From Bacteroidales bacterium UBA5382 (GTDB taxonomy: Bacteria; Bacteroidota; Bacteroidia; Bacteroidales; Dysgonomonadaceae), in NCBI GenBank assembly GCA_002409745.1, contig DHOU01000041.1, positions 1-64,000 on the forward strand: a DNA stretch of 64,000 bases. Direction: 5' to 3'. The position numbers and the translations under genes are program-made. The notes under the pieces were generated by a model. That model searched no databases. It was not told where the DNA came from and saw only the letters and a program-made list of their open reading frames with translations. The stretch's first letter is position 1. The number at the start of each line of letters is the position of its first letter. Positions 8,810 to 19,096 of the stretch are shown here, in pieces.

Positions 8810-8968
8810 ATTACTAATTACTAATTACAAATGACAAATTACGAATGATAAATGAAAGGCTGAACGCCAAAAGACCGGAGAATAAAGACATTAGACTTTA
8901 GACATTAGACCGGTGACCGGTGACTGAAGACCGGTGACTGAAGACCGGAGAACCGGTGACCGGAAACC
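8810..8968. repeat. Short intergenic repeats (TAATTAC and GACCGGTGACTGAA types)
   Basis: The gap between the GNAT-like gene and parE holds two simple repeat clusters: AATTACTAATTACTAATTAC near 8810, and several copies of ACCGGTGACTGA/GACCGGTGA units from about 8905 to 8966, including two tandem copies of a 15-base unit. There is no gene and no clear promoter. Replication slippage is the likely origin. Confidence 0.7.
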
Positions 8969-8983
8969 AAATAAGGAGTAAGA

Positions 8984-10843
8984 GTGAGCGAATTAGAAAA
9001 TATAATACAATCAACAAGTAACTATCAGGAAGATAATATCGTCACTCTGGAATGGCAAGAGCATATCCGCCGCCGTCCCGGAATGTATATCGGAAAGTTG
9101 GGCGACGGCTCTTCTTCCGACGACGGTATATATGTTCTTTTAAAAGAGGTGTTGGACAACTCGATCGATGAGTATATGATGGGCTTCGGAAGAACCATTG
9201 AAGTCGTCATCGAGGGGGAAACCGTACGGGTGCGCGACCATGGTCGCGGCGTACCTTTGGGAAAGGTTATCGACGTATGTTCCAAGATGAACACCGGCGC
9301 GAAATACGATTCGAAAGCGTTTAAAAAATCGGTCGGATTGAATGGCGTGGGTATTAAAGCGGTTAACGCATTGTCGTCGCACTTTTTTATGCAAAGCGTA
9401 CGCGAAGGACAAGCCAAAGGCGTGGAGTTTCATCAAGGCATCTTGTCACAAGAGAACCCCATCACTCCTTCTGAAGAAGGAAACGGCACGTTGGTGGAGT
9501 TTGTTCCTGATGCCGGTATCTTCGGCCCGTATCATTACCGAGAAGAGCATATCGCCCCGTTGCTCAAAAACTATGTTTTCTTAAATACGGGTTTGACCAT
9601 CCTCTTTAACGGACAGAAATTTTATTCGAAAAACGGATTGGTCGACTTACTCAATGAGAATCTCACTTCCGACCTGCTCTATCCTATCATCCACCTTGCC
9701 GGTGAAGATATAGAAGTCGCGATTACGCACACCAATCAATATGGCGAAGAATATTACTCGTTTGTAAACGGGCAGCACACCACGCAAGGGGGGACGCACC
9801 TGACGGCCTTCCGCGAAGCGACAGCCCGTATCATCAAAGAGTACTACAACCGGAATTTCGAATATTCCGACATCCGCAACGGCATGGTGGCATGCATCAG
9901 TATTAAAGTGGAAGAGCCGGTATTCGAGTCGCAAACAAAAACGAAGCTGGGCTCGAAAGAGATGTCGCCGAACGGCATTTCGGTCAGCAAGTATATTAAC
10001 GATTTCCTGAAGAAGGAACTCGATAATTACCTGCACAAGAGTACCGAAACTTCCGACATCTTGCAAAAGAAAATCCTCGACTCGGAAAAAGAGCGTAAAG
10101 CGATTGCCGGCGTTACCAAACTGGCGCGCGAAAGGGCAAAGAAAGCCAATCTGCATAACAAAAAACTGCGTGACTGCCGCATCCATTACAACGATTCGAA
10201 AGGCGACAACCGCGACGATACCTGCATCTTCATCACCGAGGGTGACTCGGCCAGCGGTTCCATCACGAAAAGCCGTGATCCGAATCTGCAAGCTGTTTTC
10301 AGCCTTCGAGGCAAGCCGCTCAATTCGTTCGGGTTGACGAAGAAAATAGTGTATGAGAATGAAGAGTTCAATCTGTTGCAGGCGGCGTTGAATATCGAGG
10401 AGGGCATGGACGGGCTGCGTTACAATAAAGTGATTATCGCAACCGATGCCGATACCGACGGCATGCACATCCGTTTGCTGCTCATCACCTTCTTCCTTCA
10501 GTTCTTCCCCGATTTGATTAAAAAAAACCACGTTTATATTTTGCAAACGCCTCTTTTTAGGGTGCGGAACAAAAAGAAAACGCTCTATTGTTATACCGAA
10601 GAAGACCGCCTTTCGGCCATGAAAGAGTTGGGTCCCAATCCGGAGATAACGCGTTTTAAAGGGCTTGGAGAGATCTCGCCCGATGAATTCCGCCATTTTA
10701 TCGGCAAAGATATACGGCTCGACAAAGTAAGTATGCGTAAAGAAGACTTACTGAAAGAATTGCTGGAATTTTATATGGGAAAGAATACCCCGGAACGCCA
10801 AAATTTCATTATCGACAATCTGGTCGTGGAAGAAAGCGCCTGA
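8984..10843 (+). CDS. parE: DNA topoisomerase IV subunit B (ParE)
   Basis: The 619-residue product has the GHKL ATPase signatures [17 protein letters not shown] and [12 protein letters not shown] in its first 130 residues. The Toprim motifs are TEGDSASGS and [12 protein letters not shown], and the C-terminus is the short type II topoisomerase B tail ([15 protein letters not shown]). It powers chromosome decatenation together with ParC, which is not in the window. The length and lack of an inserted C-terminal block favour ParE over GyrB. Start is GTG at 8984, preceded by AAGGAGT, a good ribosome-binding site. The next gene, coaD, starts 42 bases after the stop. Confidence 0.9.
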   Translation: MSELENIIQSTSNYQEDNIVTLEWQEHIRRRPGMYIGKLGDGSSSDDGIYVLLKEVLDNSIDEYMMGFGRTIEVVIEGETVRVRDHGRGVPLGKVIDVCSKMNTGAKYDSKAFKKSVGLNGVGIKAVNALSSHFFMQSVREGQAKGVEFHQGILSQENPITPSEEGNGTLVEFVPDAGIFGPYHYREEHIAPLLKNYVFLNTGLTILFNGQKFYSKNGLVDLLNENLTSDLLYPIIHLAGEDIEVAITHTNQYGEEYYSFVNGQHTTQGGTHLTAFREATARIIKEYYNRNFEYSDIRNGMVACISIKVEEPVFESQTKTKLGSKEMSPNGISVSKYINDFLKKELDNYLHKSTETSDILQKKILDSEKERKAIAGVTKLARERAKKANLHNKKLRDCRIHYNDSKGDNRDDTCIFITEGDSASGSITKSRDPNLQAVFSLRGKPLNSFGLTKKIVYENEEFNLLQAALNIEEGMDGLRYNKVIIATDADTDGMHIRLLLITFFLQFFPDLIKKNHVYILQTPLFRVRNKKKTLYCYTEEDRLSAMKELGPNPEITRFKGLGEISPDEFRHFIGKDIRLDKVSMRKEDLLKELLEFYMGKNTPERQNFIIDNLVVEESA

Positions 10844-10885
10844 GGTCAAGAACCGCGTCCCATTCATTCTTATTAGAATATAGAT

Positions 10886-11392
10886 ATGCCTACATACTCT
10901 TCTGTACAACGGCCCCGCATCGCCCTTTTCCCGGGAACTTTCGATCCTTTTACGATCGGACACGAATCCTTGATCCGTCGGGGATTGCAGTTTCTCGATA
11001 AAATCATTATCGCGGTGGGGACGAACGAGGCCAAAAAAAATTATTTCCCGTTACATCAACGAGTGGAGATGATCAGAGATTATTATAAAGATGAAAACCG
11101 GGTGCGCGTCGAAAGCTATCATTCGCTGACCATCGATTTTGCCCGCGAAGTGAATGCTTCTTTTATCCTTCGGGGCATCCGTTCGGTGAATGATTTCGAA
11201 TATGAAAAAACCATTGCCGATATGAATCGATCATTGTCCGGAATCGAAACGCTGTTATTATTTACAGAGCCTGCACTCACGCATATCAGTTCGACGCAAG
11301 TGAGGGAGTTGCTGCGATACGGGCACGACGTTTCGGGATTCGTCCCGAAAGGAATGAAAATTTACGATATAAAAAATGAAAATGATCAATAA
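10886..11392 (+). CDS. coaD: Phosphopantetheine adenylyltransferase
   Basis: The 168-residue product has the nucleotidyltransferase T/HxGH signature in [18 protein letters not shown], and the conserved [14 protein letters not shown] and [12 protein letters not shown]. CoaD transfers AMP from ATP to 4'-phosphopantetheine, giving dephospho-CoA, the fourth step of coenzyme A synthesis in the cytoplasm. The length (about 160-170 aa) is normal. The gene overlaps the following S41 protease by 17 bases and follows parE closely, so the three may form one transcript. Confidence 0.95.
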   Translation: MPTYSSVQRPRIALFPGTFDPFTIGHESLIRRGLQFLDKIIIAVGTNEAKKNYFPLHQRVEMIRDYYKDENRVRVESYHSLTIDFAREVNASFILRGIRSVNDFEYEKTIADMNRSLSGIETLLLFTEPALTHISSTQVRELLRYGHDVSGFVPKGMKIYDIKNENDQ

Positions 11393-13001
11393 AAGACTAC
11401 TTATTCTGGCCGCCGGTTTCCTGCTTGTGTGGGGAAACACCCTGGCACAGTTCCGCCCCAGCGCCGAAGGCATCAAGCTCGAACGCTCGCTTCAACTCAT
11501 CAATAATCTATATGTAGACGATGTGGATTCGAAGAAAATCACCGAAGCGGCCCTCAGGGCGATGCTCAAAGAATTAGATCCGCATTCGTCGTATCTCAAC
11601 GAAGAGGAAGTACGCGCCATGAACGAGCCGCTGCAAGGCAACTTCGACGGCATCGGCATCGCCTTTAATATGCTTACCGACACCCTCTACGTGATGGAAG
11701 TGGTTGCGGGAGGCCCTTCGCAGAAAGTAGGCATCCAATCGGGCGATAAAATCCTGTATGTAAACGACACGCTGATTGCCGGTGTGAAAATGAACAATCA
11801 GGAAGTAATTAAAAAATTACGCGGGCCGAAGGGTACGACCGTCAATGTGAAAGTACAGCGCCGGGGAGTGGATAATTTATTGGAATTTAAAATAGTCCGA
11901 GATAAAATTCCTATTTACAGCATCGACGCGACTTATATGGTAAATAACGAGATAGGTTATATCCGGCTGAGTCGCTTCGGGGTAACCTCGGTGGAGGAAT
12001 TTCTTAAAGCCGAAGACGAACTGAAAGCGAAAGGGATGAAAAAACTCATTCTCGACCTTACCGGCAACGGAGGGGGCATTTTACAAACGGCCAGTGATAT
12101 TGCCGATGAGTTTTTAGGGAATGAAAAACTCATTGTGTACACCGAAGGAAAAAACCAGCCCCGTTTTACCATGAATGCCACTTCGCGTGGAAAATTCGAA
12201 AACGGGGACTTGATCATTTTGGTGAATGAAGGCTCGGCTTCGGCCAGCGAAATTGTAGCGGGCGCTATTCAAGATTGGGACCGGGGGATCATCGTGGGGC
12301 GCCGGACTTTCGGCAAGGGCCTCGTTCAACGACAGCTTCCCCTACCCGACGGAACCATGATACGCCTCACCGTAGCCAAATACTACACCCCTACGGGCCG
12401 AAGCATCCAGAAGCCTTATGAAGAAGGGCATATCGATGAATATAACAACGACTTTCTCAATCGCTATGAACACGGAGAGATGTTCGATGCCGATAGTATA
12501 CAGTTCCCGGACTCGTTGAAATACACGACCCTGACAACCAAGCGCACCGTTTACGGTGGTGGCGGAATCATGCCCGATTATTTTGTACCGGTCGACACCA
12601 CTTCGGGCTCACGCCTTCATGTCGAGATGAATGCCAAAGGGATCTTTAACCGGCTGGCCATCGCCGAGGTCGACAACAACCGTAACGCGTTACTCAAATC
12701 GTTCCCCGATGTAGATGCTTTTAAAGCAGGTTATCAAATTACGCCTGCCATGGTAGAAAAAATCAAGCTGATGGCGGCGGAAGAAAAAATCAAATGGGAC
12801 GAAACGGAGTATCAACGTTCGGAAAAGTTAATGCTCTTGCAACTGAAAGCATTGATCGCCCACAATCTCTACGACACTTCGGCTTTTTACAAAATTATGA
12901 ACGATGATAACGATATCTTCCGGGCAGGACTCGAGATTCTTTCCGATCCCGATCGCTACAACGGCCTGTTGAACGGTATCGGTAGCAATGTAAACCGATA
13001 A
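11376..13001 (+). CDS. S41-family C-terminal processing peptidase
   Basis: The 541-residue product has a signal peptide ([18 protein letters not shown]), then a short helical region, a PDZ domain at about residues 90-165 (GIGIAF ... [20 protein letters not shown]) and the S41 catalytic domain. The catalytic Ser is in [10 protein letters not shown] and the Lys is in [11 protein letters not shown]. CtpA-like proteases cut exported or envelope proteins at their C-termini. The gene overlaps coaD by 17 bases and lies 6 bases before the PPK2 gene. The Ser/Lys pair is intact, so it should be active. Confidence 0.88.
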   Translation: MKMINKRLLILAAGFLLVWGNTLAQFRPSAEGIKLERSLQLINNLYVDDVDSKKITEAALRAMLKELDPHSSYLNEEEVRAMNEPLQGNFDGIGIAFNMLTDTLYVMEVVAGGPSQKVGIQSGDKILYVNDTLIAGVKMNNQEVIKKLRGPKGTTVNVKVQRRGVDNLLEFKIVRDKIPIYSIDATYMVNNEIGYIRLSRFGVTSVEEFLKAEDELKAKGMKKLILDLTGNGGGILQTASDIADEFLGNEKLIVYTEGKNQPRFTMNATSRGKFENGDLIILVNEGSASASEIVAGAIQDWDRGIIVGRRTFGKGLVQRQLPLPDGTMIRLTVAKYYTPTGRSIQKPYEEGHIDEYNNDFLNRYEHGEMFDADSIQFPDSLKYTTLTTKRTVYGGGGIMPDYFVPVDTTSGSRLHVEMNAKGIFNRLAIAEVDNNRNALLKSFPDVDAFKAGYQITPAMVEKIKLMAAEEKIKWDETEYQRSEKLMLLQLKALIAHNLYDTSAFYKIMNDDNDIFRAGLEILSDPDRYNGLLNGIGSNVNR

Positions 13002-13007
13002 TGCCTT

Positions 13008-13880
13008 ATGAATTTTGATTACAACCGTTTCCGTATTGAACAAGGCGCGAAGGTAACCCTCAAGAATTTCGCAACGTGCGAAACGGGAGGGTATACCAAA
13101 GAATCGGCCAAAGACGAAATTCAAAACAATATCCGCGAGTTAAAAAAATATCAGGAGATATTTTATGCCGCCGACAAACATTCCATGCTGATTATCTTAC
13201 AGGCTCCCGACGCTGCGGGAAAAGACGGAGTGATCCGGCATGTGATGTCGGGCATCAACCCGCAGGGTTGTCGGGTGCATAGCTTTAAAACGCCCACCAA
13301 GAACGAATTGGAGCATGATTATATGTGGCGCCATTATCTTGCGCTTCCGCAGCGCGGAATGATCGAGATATTCAATCGATCGCATTACGAGAATGTATTG
13401 GCGACGAAAGTCAATCCGTCTTGGATCATGAACGAGCGGATCCCCGGATTGCATTCGATAGAGAAGCTGGACAAAGAATTCTGGGAAAACCGTTACCGGG
13501 ACATCAATGCCATCGAACGGCATTGGGCGGAAAATGGGATGGTAATTGTCAAGTTTTTCCTGCATTTATCGAAAGACGAACAAAAGGAACGTTTTCTGGC
13601 TCGCCTCGATGAACCGGACAAGAACTGGAAGTTCAGTTCCGCCGATATACAGGCCCGGGCACAATGGGACGATTATCAGCGTGCATACGAAGAGATGTTG
13701 GAGAAAACCTCCAGGCCTTATGCTCCCTGGTATGTCATTCCCGCCGACAAGAAATTTTTCACCCGGGTGGCGGTGGGAGATATTATCATCGAACATTTCA
13801 AAAAACTCGACTTACGATTTCCTCCCGCCGAATCACCGGAAATGCTCGCCGAAGCGCGTCGTCGCCTTATGAACGAATAA
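13008..13880 (+). CDS. PPK2-family polyphosphate kinase
   Basis: The 290-residue product has the PPK2 Walker A-like motif IILQAPDAAGKDG at about residues 63-75 and the Walker B-like EIFNRSHYE, followed by HxxxxNGMVIVKFFLHLSKDEQ and the late NWKFSSADIQAR region. PPK2 enzymes transfer phosphate between polyphosphate and nucleotides, often making NTPs from NDPs or NMPs. The length and motifs fit a single-domain PPK2; the class cannot be set by eye. It starts 6 bases after the S41 protease gene. The convergent regulator gene ends 5 bases beyond its stop. Confidence 0.88.
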   Translation: MNFDYNRFRIEQGAKVTLKNFATCETGGYTKESAKDEIQNNIRELKKYQEIFYAADKHSMLIILQAPDAAGKDGVIRHVMSGINPQGCRVHSFKTPTKNELEHDYMWRHYLALPQRGMIEIFNRSHYENVLATKVNPSWIMNERIPGLHSIEKLDKEFWENRYRDINAIERHWAENGMVIVKFFLHLSKDEQKERFLARLDEPDKNWKFSSADIQARAQWDDYQRAYEEMLEKTSRPYAPWYVIPADKKFFTRVAVGDIIIEHFKKLDLRFPPAESPEMLAEARRRLMNE

Positions 13881-13901
13881 GATTTCAGAATTTCAAATCT
13901 T
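13879..13901. terminator. Possible bidirectional stem between convergent genes
   Basis: AAGATTT (13879-13885) can pair with AAATCTT (13895-13901) around a 9-base loop. The stem overlaps the stop codons of both convergent genes. There is no strong T-run, so termination is only plausible. Confidence 0.35.
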
Positions 13902-14496
13902 CTATCGAAACAATCTTTTTCGATATGGCGTAAATCGTCAACCCCGAAAGGCTCTTAATGCCTGTTTTCACCGCAATATTCTTCCGGTGTGTCGTCACCG
14001 TATGGATACTGATATTCAGCGTATCGGCAATCTCTTTGTTGGAATTACCGTTAACAAGTTTGATAAGCACATCTATTTCGCGGTCGGTCAAATTATCGTC
14101 ATCGGGGAAAATATTATTATCCGACAGCGCCCTCTCTTCAATTTTCTCTATCTCTTCCAATATCTGCTGAACCGAGTCATAGATCGAAAAATAGGCATCC
14201 ATCAGATGGAAAAGTTTCTTCTTCATCACCCCGAAGTCAATGCCGATAATCGCCAAATGGGGATGCGACCGGCGGAGCTTTTTAATATCCTTTTCCCTAT
14301 TGACGAATTGCATGGGATTGGCGATCAGTATATCTACCGGATGAGAATTCAACATTTCCAAAAAATCATCCAACGTTTCGATCCTCGTAACAAAACAGTC
14401 CAATTCAGATTGATAAAGAATATGACGCAACCCTTCGCAAATAATTTGCGAGGATTCCATAATAATAATATTTATTTTATTCTTATGCTTAAGCAT
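13885..14496 (-). CDS. LuxR-type regulator with a receiver lacking the phosphoacceptor
   Basis: From MLKHKNKINII, about 203 residues. The C-terminus is a LuxR/NarL HTH (NLTDREIDVLIKLVNG, NKEIADTLNISIHTVTTHRKN). The N-terminus resembles a response-regulator receiver (EGLRHILYQ), but the usual acidic pocket is MESSQ and the expected phospho-Asp position reads DILIANPM, so canonical phosphorylation seems impossible. The gene's start overlaps the end of the upstream hemerythrin gene, suggesting a shared transcript. MKKKSML (14511) is an alternative start. It may act as a pseudo-receiver that senses something other than phosphorylation. Confidence 0.8.
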   Translation of the reverse strand: MLKHKNKINIIIMESSQIICEGLRHILYQSELDCFVTRIETLDDFLEMLNSHPVDILIANPMQFVNREKDIKKLRRSHPHLAIIGIDFGVMKKKLFHLMDAYFSIYDSVQQILEEIEKIEERALSDNNIFPDDDNLTDREIDVLIKLVNGNSNKEIADTLNISIHTVTTHRKNIAVKTGIKSLSGLTIYAISKKIVSIEDLKF

Positions 14497-15199
14497 GCTT
14501 TTCTTTTTCAATACTTTGTCCTAAAGGAATCAATATAGTCTCTTCAATAAGAGAATGGATAAACAAATCGTACTCCAATTCGAAGAGCTCCAAAAAGAGT
14601 TTCCTGCGCACGATCAAATCCCCCTCTATACTGATATATTTCATCAAAAGATTTTTTAAATCCTTCAATTTTAATTCAATGTCCGTATGGTGATCGCTAT
14701 ACTCTTTAGCCGAATAAAACTCGGTCTCAGGATCCTTATCTCCCTGAAGCAATTTGATAAAGTAGGGAAACGCCACATTATCTTCATAATCGAAATGTTC
14801 CAGTACTTCGCTAAAATACTCATCAAAAAAATTCTCCAGCAGCACCAACTCTGTTTCCGGATGGTTTTCTTGCAGATAATGAATATACGTGCTTATTTGA
14901 GGATACGTATAAAACTGATAATATTGATGACTATTCTTAAGAAATCGAATGATTTGCAGAATATCTTGTTCGGGGAAAATCGTTACTTTTTTCGGCCGGA
15001 ACCCGTTGTAAAGATTCGCAACCGTAATAAACAACTCTACGCCGATCTGATTTTCGTCACACATCTGGCTTACCGTCAAGTCGCCCACTTTGAAATCGAT
15101 CTCAAAATGCTGCATCATCAGTAATAATGCCGAATTCTCTTCGATAAGATGCGTCATTTTACTGTTCGGATTCACTTTCGTCTTTTGGAAATAGTACAT
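14489..15199 (-). CDS. Hemerythrin-domain protein (RIC/ScdA-like)
   Basis: From MYYFQKTKVNPNSKM, 236 residues. The first 60 residues resemble the ScdA/RIC N-terminal domain (LIEENSALLLMMQHFEI; DLTVSQMCDENQ). After a linker, a hemerythrin-like helical bundle carries spaced His/Glu ligands (ETELVLLENFFDEYF, LEHFDYEDNVAFPYF, YSDHHTDIELKL, HSLIEETILIP). RIC proteins use a di-iron centre and support iron-sulfur cluster repair under nitrosative or oxidative stress. The hydrophobic N-terminal extension of the open frame is not used, since Met at 15199 aligns with the family start. It overlaps the regulator gene and is co-transcribed with it. Confidence 0.75.
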   Translation of the reverse strand: MYYFQKTKVNPNSKMTHLIEENSALLLMMQHFEIDFKVGDLTVSQMCDENQIGVELFITVANLYNGFRPKKVTIFPEQDILQIIRFLKNSHQYYQFYTYPQISTYIHYLQENHPETELVLLENFFDEYFSEVLEHFDYEDNVAFPYFIKLLQGDKDPETEFYSAKEYSDHHTDIELKLKDLKNLLMKYISIEGDLIVRRKLFLELFELEYDLFIHSLIEETILIPLGQSIEKEKHA

Positions 15200-15298
15200 A
15201 ATCGGACATTTTTGTTGTAAAAGTAGTAAAAATAGAACAAAGAACAAGACAAAAAAACAAGACAAAAGATGGAAGACGGAAAAAATACCGATTATCCT

Positions 15299-15341
15299 TC
15301 ATAATTCATAATTCATAATTCTCAACTTATGCTTATTTTTG
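15299..15341 (+). promoter_or_regulatory. AT-rich repeat and -7 box before the nitroreductase gene
   Basis: Three near-copies of ATTCATA (CATAATTCATAATTCATA) precede TATTTTTG at 15334-15341, a match to TAnnTTTG, 36 bases before the ATG at 15377. No -33 consensus is seen. Confidence 0.5.
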
Positions 15342-15376
15342 CAACAAATGTCTTTCAATAGAATAAACTGATTAAA

Positions 15377-15922
15377 ATGAACGATTTTCATAACCTACTT
15401 CTTCAACGCAGAAGCATCCGCAAGTTTACCGATCAACTGCTCACGCCCGAGCAGACACAGTCGATTTTGCAGGCCGCACTACTCTCCCCGACTTCTAAAA
15501 ACAAGCATTCCTGGGAGTTTGTCGTCGTAGAAGATAAAGAACGTCTGAACGCTCTCTCGAAATGTAAACCTTCATCCGCGGCACTCATTGCCGATGCAGC
15601 TTTGGCGGTAGTTGTTCTCGGTAATCCGCTCGACAGCAGGGTGTGGATCGAAGATGCGTCTATTGCCGCCATCAACATGCAATTGCAAGCGGAAGACTTG
15701 GGACTGGGAAGCTGCTGGGTACAAGTACGTGACCGCTATTTTTCCGAGACTTGTACATCGGGAGAATACCTGAGTGTATTGCTCGAACTGCCCATGCCTC
15801 TCGAAGTCTTATGCATTATTGCTTTCGGGCATAAGGATAAAAAACGTCCTCACAACGACATCGAGAAGTTACGGTGGGAAAAGGTTCACATCGAACAATA
15901 CCGCCTACCGGAAATAGAATGA
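15377..15922 (+). CDS. Nitroreductase-family protein
   Basis: The 181-residue product has the nitroreductase fold signatures RRSIRKFTDQLLTPEQ at the start, ALLSPTSKNKHSWEF and the late GLGSCWVQVRDR and IIAFGHKDKK. These FMN-dependent oxidoreductases reduce nitro groups, quinones or related substrates with NAD(P)H; the substrate here is unknown. The length is on the short side but complete. The stop codon overlaps the ATG of the next gene (ATGA), so the two are translationally coupled. Confidence 0.85.
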   Translation: MNDFHNLLLQRRSIRKFTDQLLTPEQTQSILQAALLSPTSKNKHSWEFVVVEDKERLNALSKCKPSSAALIADAALAVVVLGNPLDSRVWIEDASIAAINMQLQAEDLGLGSCWVQVRDRYFSETCTSGEYLSVLLELPMPLEVLCIIAFGHKDKKRPHNDIEKLRWEKVHIEQYRLPEIE

Positions 15923-16719
15923 ACCGTACGGCTAAATTTAAAAAAAAGATCATGGGTCAAAAAGTGGTATTTATCGGGTCAGGCAATCTGGCTACTCAAT
16001 TGGGCAAAGCACTCTATACAGCCGGAAACGAAATTGTGCAGGTATTCAGTCGAAACATCGACCATGCCCGCCAACTCGCCCGCCAACTTGAGTCGTCTGC
16101 GATAGACGACATCCGGCAGATCGAACTTTCGGCAGACTGCTATATCTTCGCCCTTAAGGATGATGCTTTACCGGCCATCGCCGCACAAATGCCCACGACT
16201 GATGGCGTATGGATACACACGGCCGGCAGCTTGCCTGTCTCTGTCCTTTCGGAATATAAAGAGGATGTAGGCGTCCTTTATCCCTTACAGACCTTTAGTA
16301 AATCGCGGAATGTAAGCTTTTCAGACATTCCGATATTCATTGAAGCAAACAATAGCGCGACACAGCAATTAATAGAATCGTTGGCTCGGAGCATTTCAGA
16401 AGAAGTGCACATCCTTTCGGGGGAAAAAAGAAAATATCTACATCTCGCTGCTGTATTCGCTTGTAATTTCACGAATCATTTTTACACCCTTGCCGAAGAA
16501 ATCCTCCAAAAAGAGCATATTCCTTTCGACGTACTCAAACCGCTTATTCGCGAAACGGCCGATAAAGTGATGGAGCGATCTCCCCGCGAAGCCCAAACAG
16601 GGCCGGCGGTTCGTTTTGACGAAAAAGTCATGCAGCGCCAAGTACAATTACTGTCCAACGATACGCTGCGAAAACTATATTGGATGGTAAGTAATAGTAT
16701 ACACGATCACAGTCTATGA
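15919..16719 (+). CDS. DUF2520/Rossmann-like NAD(P)-binding protein
   Basis: From 15919 about 266 residues; [18 protein letters not shown] (15952) is a likely alternative start. The N-terminus has the GSGNLAT Rossmann dinucleotide motif. The middle has [13 protein letters not shown] and [10 protein letters not shown]. The C-terminus is the helical DUF2520 domain ([18 protein letters not shown]). It resembles F420/NADP-dependent or pyrroline-5-carboxylate-type reductases, but the function is unassigned. It overlaps the nitroreductase gene by one ATGA unit and kdsC by 4 bases, forming a three-gene operon. Confidence 0.8.
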   Translation: MNRTAKFKKKIMGQKVVFIGSGNLATQLGKALYTAGNEIVQVFSRNIDHARQLARQLESSAIDDIRQIELSADCYIFALKDDALPAIAAQMPTTDGVWIHTAGSLPVSVLSEYKEDVGVLYPLQTFSKSRNVSFSDIPIFIEANNSATQQLIESLARSISEEVHILSGEKRKYLHLAAVFACNFTNHFYTLAEEILQKEHIPFDVLKPLIRETADKVMERSPREAQTGPAVRFDEKVMQRQVQLLSNDTLRKLYWMVSNSIHDHSL

Positions 16720-17237
16720 GCATTATACAATACGATCTCACAAAGATCAAAGCTTTTATTTTCGATGTCGACGGTGTTTTATCCTGTCAGACAATTCCTC
16801 TTTCTTCCGCCGGAGAGCCTTTAAGGACAGCCAATATTCAGGATGGATATGCCCTTAACCTAGCTGTCAAAAACGGTTATGGCGTAGCGATTATAACAGG
16901 AGGAAATACACAAGCGGTAAAAATACGTTATCAATCGCTCGGCATAACCGACATCTATATGAAGTCCGCCTTTAAGATAAACGATTACCGGCATTACATC
17001 AGCAAAACCGGCTATACTCCCGAAGAAATCGTTTATATAGGAGACGACATCCCCGATTATCCTGTAATGCGCGAAGTGGGATTGCCCGTGGCTCCTGCCG
17101 ACGCCGCTCCCGAAATAAAACAAATAGCCCAGTATATTTCTCCTGTTAAAGGTGGTTGTGGCGTGGCGCGCGACGTTATCCGCCAAGTCCTCATCGCTCA
17201 AGGAAAATGGATGAATGAAGAAGCATTCGGGTGGTAA
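16716..17237 (+). CDS. kdsC: 3-deoxy-D-manno-octulosonate 8-phosphate phosphatase (KdsC-like)
   Basis: The 173-residue HAD phosphatase without a cap has the nucleophile motif FDVDGVL near residue 16, IITGG (motif II Thr), the Lys of MKSAFKI and the acidic motif YIGDDIPD. KdsC removes phosphate from KDO-8-phosphate in KDO synthesis for lipopolysaccharide. The length and motifs match the family. The gene overlaps the DUF2520 gene by 4 bases. In related genomes a Maf protein often follows, but none is seen here. Confidence 0.85.
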   Translation: MSIIQYDLTKIKAFIFDVDGVLSCQTIPLSSAGEPLRTANIQDGYALNLAVKNGYGVAIITGGNTQAVKIRYQSLGITDIYMKSAFKINDYRHYISKTGYTPEEIVYIGDDIPDYPVMREVGLPVAPADAAPEIKQIAQYISPVKGGCGVARDVIRQVLIAQGKWMNEEAFGW

Positions 17238-17669
17238 AGACGAATATTGCCAACCCTGAATAGGCCTTCCGCAGGAGACCGGAGGCGAAAGAAAGCCGGG
17301 AAACGGACATTTTTCAAAGAGAGCTTTCACCCCATATGTAAATATTTCGCCCCGCAATCGCCACTTTTGTCCCTTTCGCGAGGACATCATCCCTTTTATT
17401 TGCATGCACACTCATAAGATTATTCCTTTGCAACAATCATCGGGGCCACAAAGGCGCCCCTATCCGTGAATGAAGGAATATCAAAAGTAACAGTTTTTTA
17501 CTCACGAGCATTTTTTATTGAAGTTTCCAACAATTTTGTTTTTATTGTAAACGAAATTGTTTCAAAAAGGAACCCGTTTATAACAAATCGATCAAAAGCA
17601 GCTCGAATAACAAGACTCAAAGTAAAAAAAATTAACAGTGAGATTAGGTAACTTCCTGAAAACAATGGT
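17238..17669. other. Gene-free gap of about 430 bases
   Basis: No credible coding region is seen on either strand. It contains an AACAATTT/AAATTGTT inverted repeat (17529-17561) and T-rich stretches. I do not recognise an RNA gene in it. Confidence 0.5.
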
Positions 17670-17677
17670 TATATTTG
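17670..17677 (+). promoter_or_regulatory. -7 box of the vor operon
   Basis: TATATTTG, a match to TAnnTTTG, 33 bases before the ATG of the ferredoxin gene. No clear -33 element is visible. Confidence 0.55.
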
Positions 17678-17710
17678 CATGAATCAATTTATTAATAAAA
17701 TACTCATATA

Positions 17711-17941
17711 ATGGCTAAAGTTAGAGGGTATGTAGTGGTGAATATCGAACGTTGCAAAGGCTGCGATCTATGCGTAGTGGCGTGTCCCACCGACGTTCTG
17801 GAATTGCAGCCTCGAGAGGTGAACGACCGGGGATATCACTATGCCTATATGAAAAACCCGGAAGATTGCATCGGATGCACGAATTGTGCTCTCGTATGCC
17901 CGGACGCATGTTTAACAGTTTATCGGAAAAAAGTCGGATGA
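17711..17941 (+). CDS. 4Fe-4S ferredoxin subunit of a 2-oxoacid oxidoreductase
   Basis: The 76-residue product has two Cys motifs: [14 protein letters not shown] at residues 15-28 and [15 protein letters not shown] near 56-70. Each supplies a 4Fe-4S cluster in the CxxCxxCxxxCP pattern. This is the small delta (VorD/KorD) subunit that passes electrons between the catalytic subunits and ferredoxin. It begins a four-subunit operon in which alpha, beta and gamma follow. Confidence 0.9.
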   Translation: MAKVRGYVVVNIERCKGCDLCVVACPTDVLELQPREVNDRGYHYAYMKNPEDCIGCTNCALVCPDACLTVYRKKVG

Positions 17942-18001
17942 TATATCCGCTTTTAGGATTTTAGTAAACGCTTTTTACGATAGCATAAAGAAAAACAAAA
18001 T

Positions 18002-19084
18002 ATGTCGGAAGAAATATCACTATTGAAAGGAAACGAGGCGATAGCCTATTCGGCCATACGATACGGAGTCGACGGCTACTTCGGTTATCCGATCACCCCT
18101 CAATCCGAAATTATCGAAACGCTCATGGAGGCCGCTCCCTGGAAGACTACGGGTATGGTCGTTCTGCAAGCAGAGAGCGAACTGGCAGCCATAAACATGG
18201 TTTACGGAGGAGCTGCATGCGGCAAATATGCCATGACGTCTTCTTCAAGTCCCGGTATTAGTCTTAAACAAGAGGGTATTTCCTATATGGCAGGCGCCGA
18301 ACTACCCGGACTTATTGTAAACGTGCAACGCGGAGGCCCCGGATTGGGAACAATCCAACCCTCTCAGGCAGATTATTTCCAGACCGTAAAAGGTGGCGGA
18401 CACGGCGATTACCGTTTAATTACACTCGCACCTAATTCCGTTCAGGAAATGGCTGATTTTGTCGGTTTGGGATTCGATTTAGCTTTTAAATACCGCAATC
18501 CCGCTATGATTCTGACGGACGGGGTCATCGGCCAGATGATGGAAAAAGTAAAACTGCCCGAATATCAGCGAAGAAGAACCGAACAGGAAATCAGGCAACA
18601 ATGTCCTTGGGCTACATTGGGCAAAACGCCCGACAGAGCACCCAATATTATTACTTCTCTCGAATTGGATTCTGCGGTGATGGAAAAAAACAACGAGCGT
18701 TTTCAAGCGAAATACCGTGAGATAGAAAAAGCGGAGGTTCGCTACGAACTGGTGAATTGCGAAAAGGCGGACTATATTTTGGTTGCCTTCGGTTCTGCGG
18801 CTCGTATATGTCTGAAAACAATCGAATTTGCCGGAAATGAAGGAATCAACGTAGGGCTGATTCGCCCGATTACCTTATGGCCGTTCCCAAGTAAAATCAT
18901 TCGCGACTATGCCGATCGGGTGAAAGGCATGCTGACCGTCGAATTGAATGCGGGACAAATGGTGGAAGATGTGCGTCTGGCGGTAAACGGTAAAATAGCC
19001 GTCGAGCATTACGGCCGCTTGGGTGGCATTGTTCCCACTCCCGATGGTGTGCTGGAGGCATTAAAGGAAAAAATAATCAACTAA
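18002..19084 (+). CDS. vorB: 2-oxoacid:ferredoxin oxidoreductase alpha subunit (VorB-type)
   Basis: The 360-residue product has the alpha-subunit signature GNEAIAYSAI near the start, GYPITPQSEI, the MTSSSSPGISLKQEG stretch, and LTVELNAGQMVEDVRLAV and VEHYGRLGG near the end. With the beta (TPP-binding) and gamma subunits it oxidises a branched-chain or related 2-oxoacid with CoA, reducing ferredoxin. The exact substrate cannot be set from sequence; VorB annotation is by resemblance. A 52-codon membrane ORF lies between it and the beta gene. Confidence 0.85.
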   Translation: MSEEISLLKGNEAIAYSAIRYGVDGYFGYPITPQSEIIETLMEAAPWKTTGMVVLQAESELAAINMVYGGAACGKYAMTSSSSPGISLKQEGISYMAGAELPGLIVNVQRGGPGLGTIQPSQADYFQTVKGGGHGDYRLITLAPNSVQEMADFVGLGFDLAFKYRNPAMILTDGVIGQMMEKVKLPEYQRRRTEQEIRQQCPWATLGKTPDRAPNIITSLELDSAVMEKNNERFQAKYREIEKAEVRYELVNCEKADYILVAFGSAARICLKTIEFAGNEGINVGLIRPITLWPFPSKIIRDYADRVKGMLTVELNAGQMVEDVRLAVNGKIAVEHYGRLGGIVPTPDGVLEALKEKIIN

Positions 19085-19096
19085 ACGCATATCAAT

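Noticed and set aside
16860..17411. Leftward 183-residue ORF
   Set aside because: Mostly antisense of kdsC, with no family-like sequence.
17238..17669. RNA gene in the gap before the vor operon
   Set aside because: I could not find a convincing tRNA, 6S or riboswitch fold by eye.
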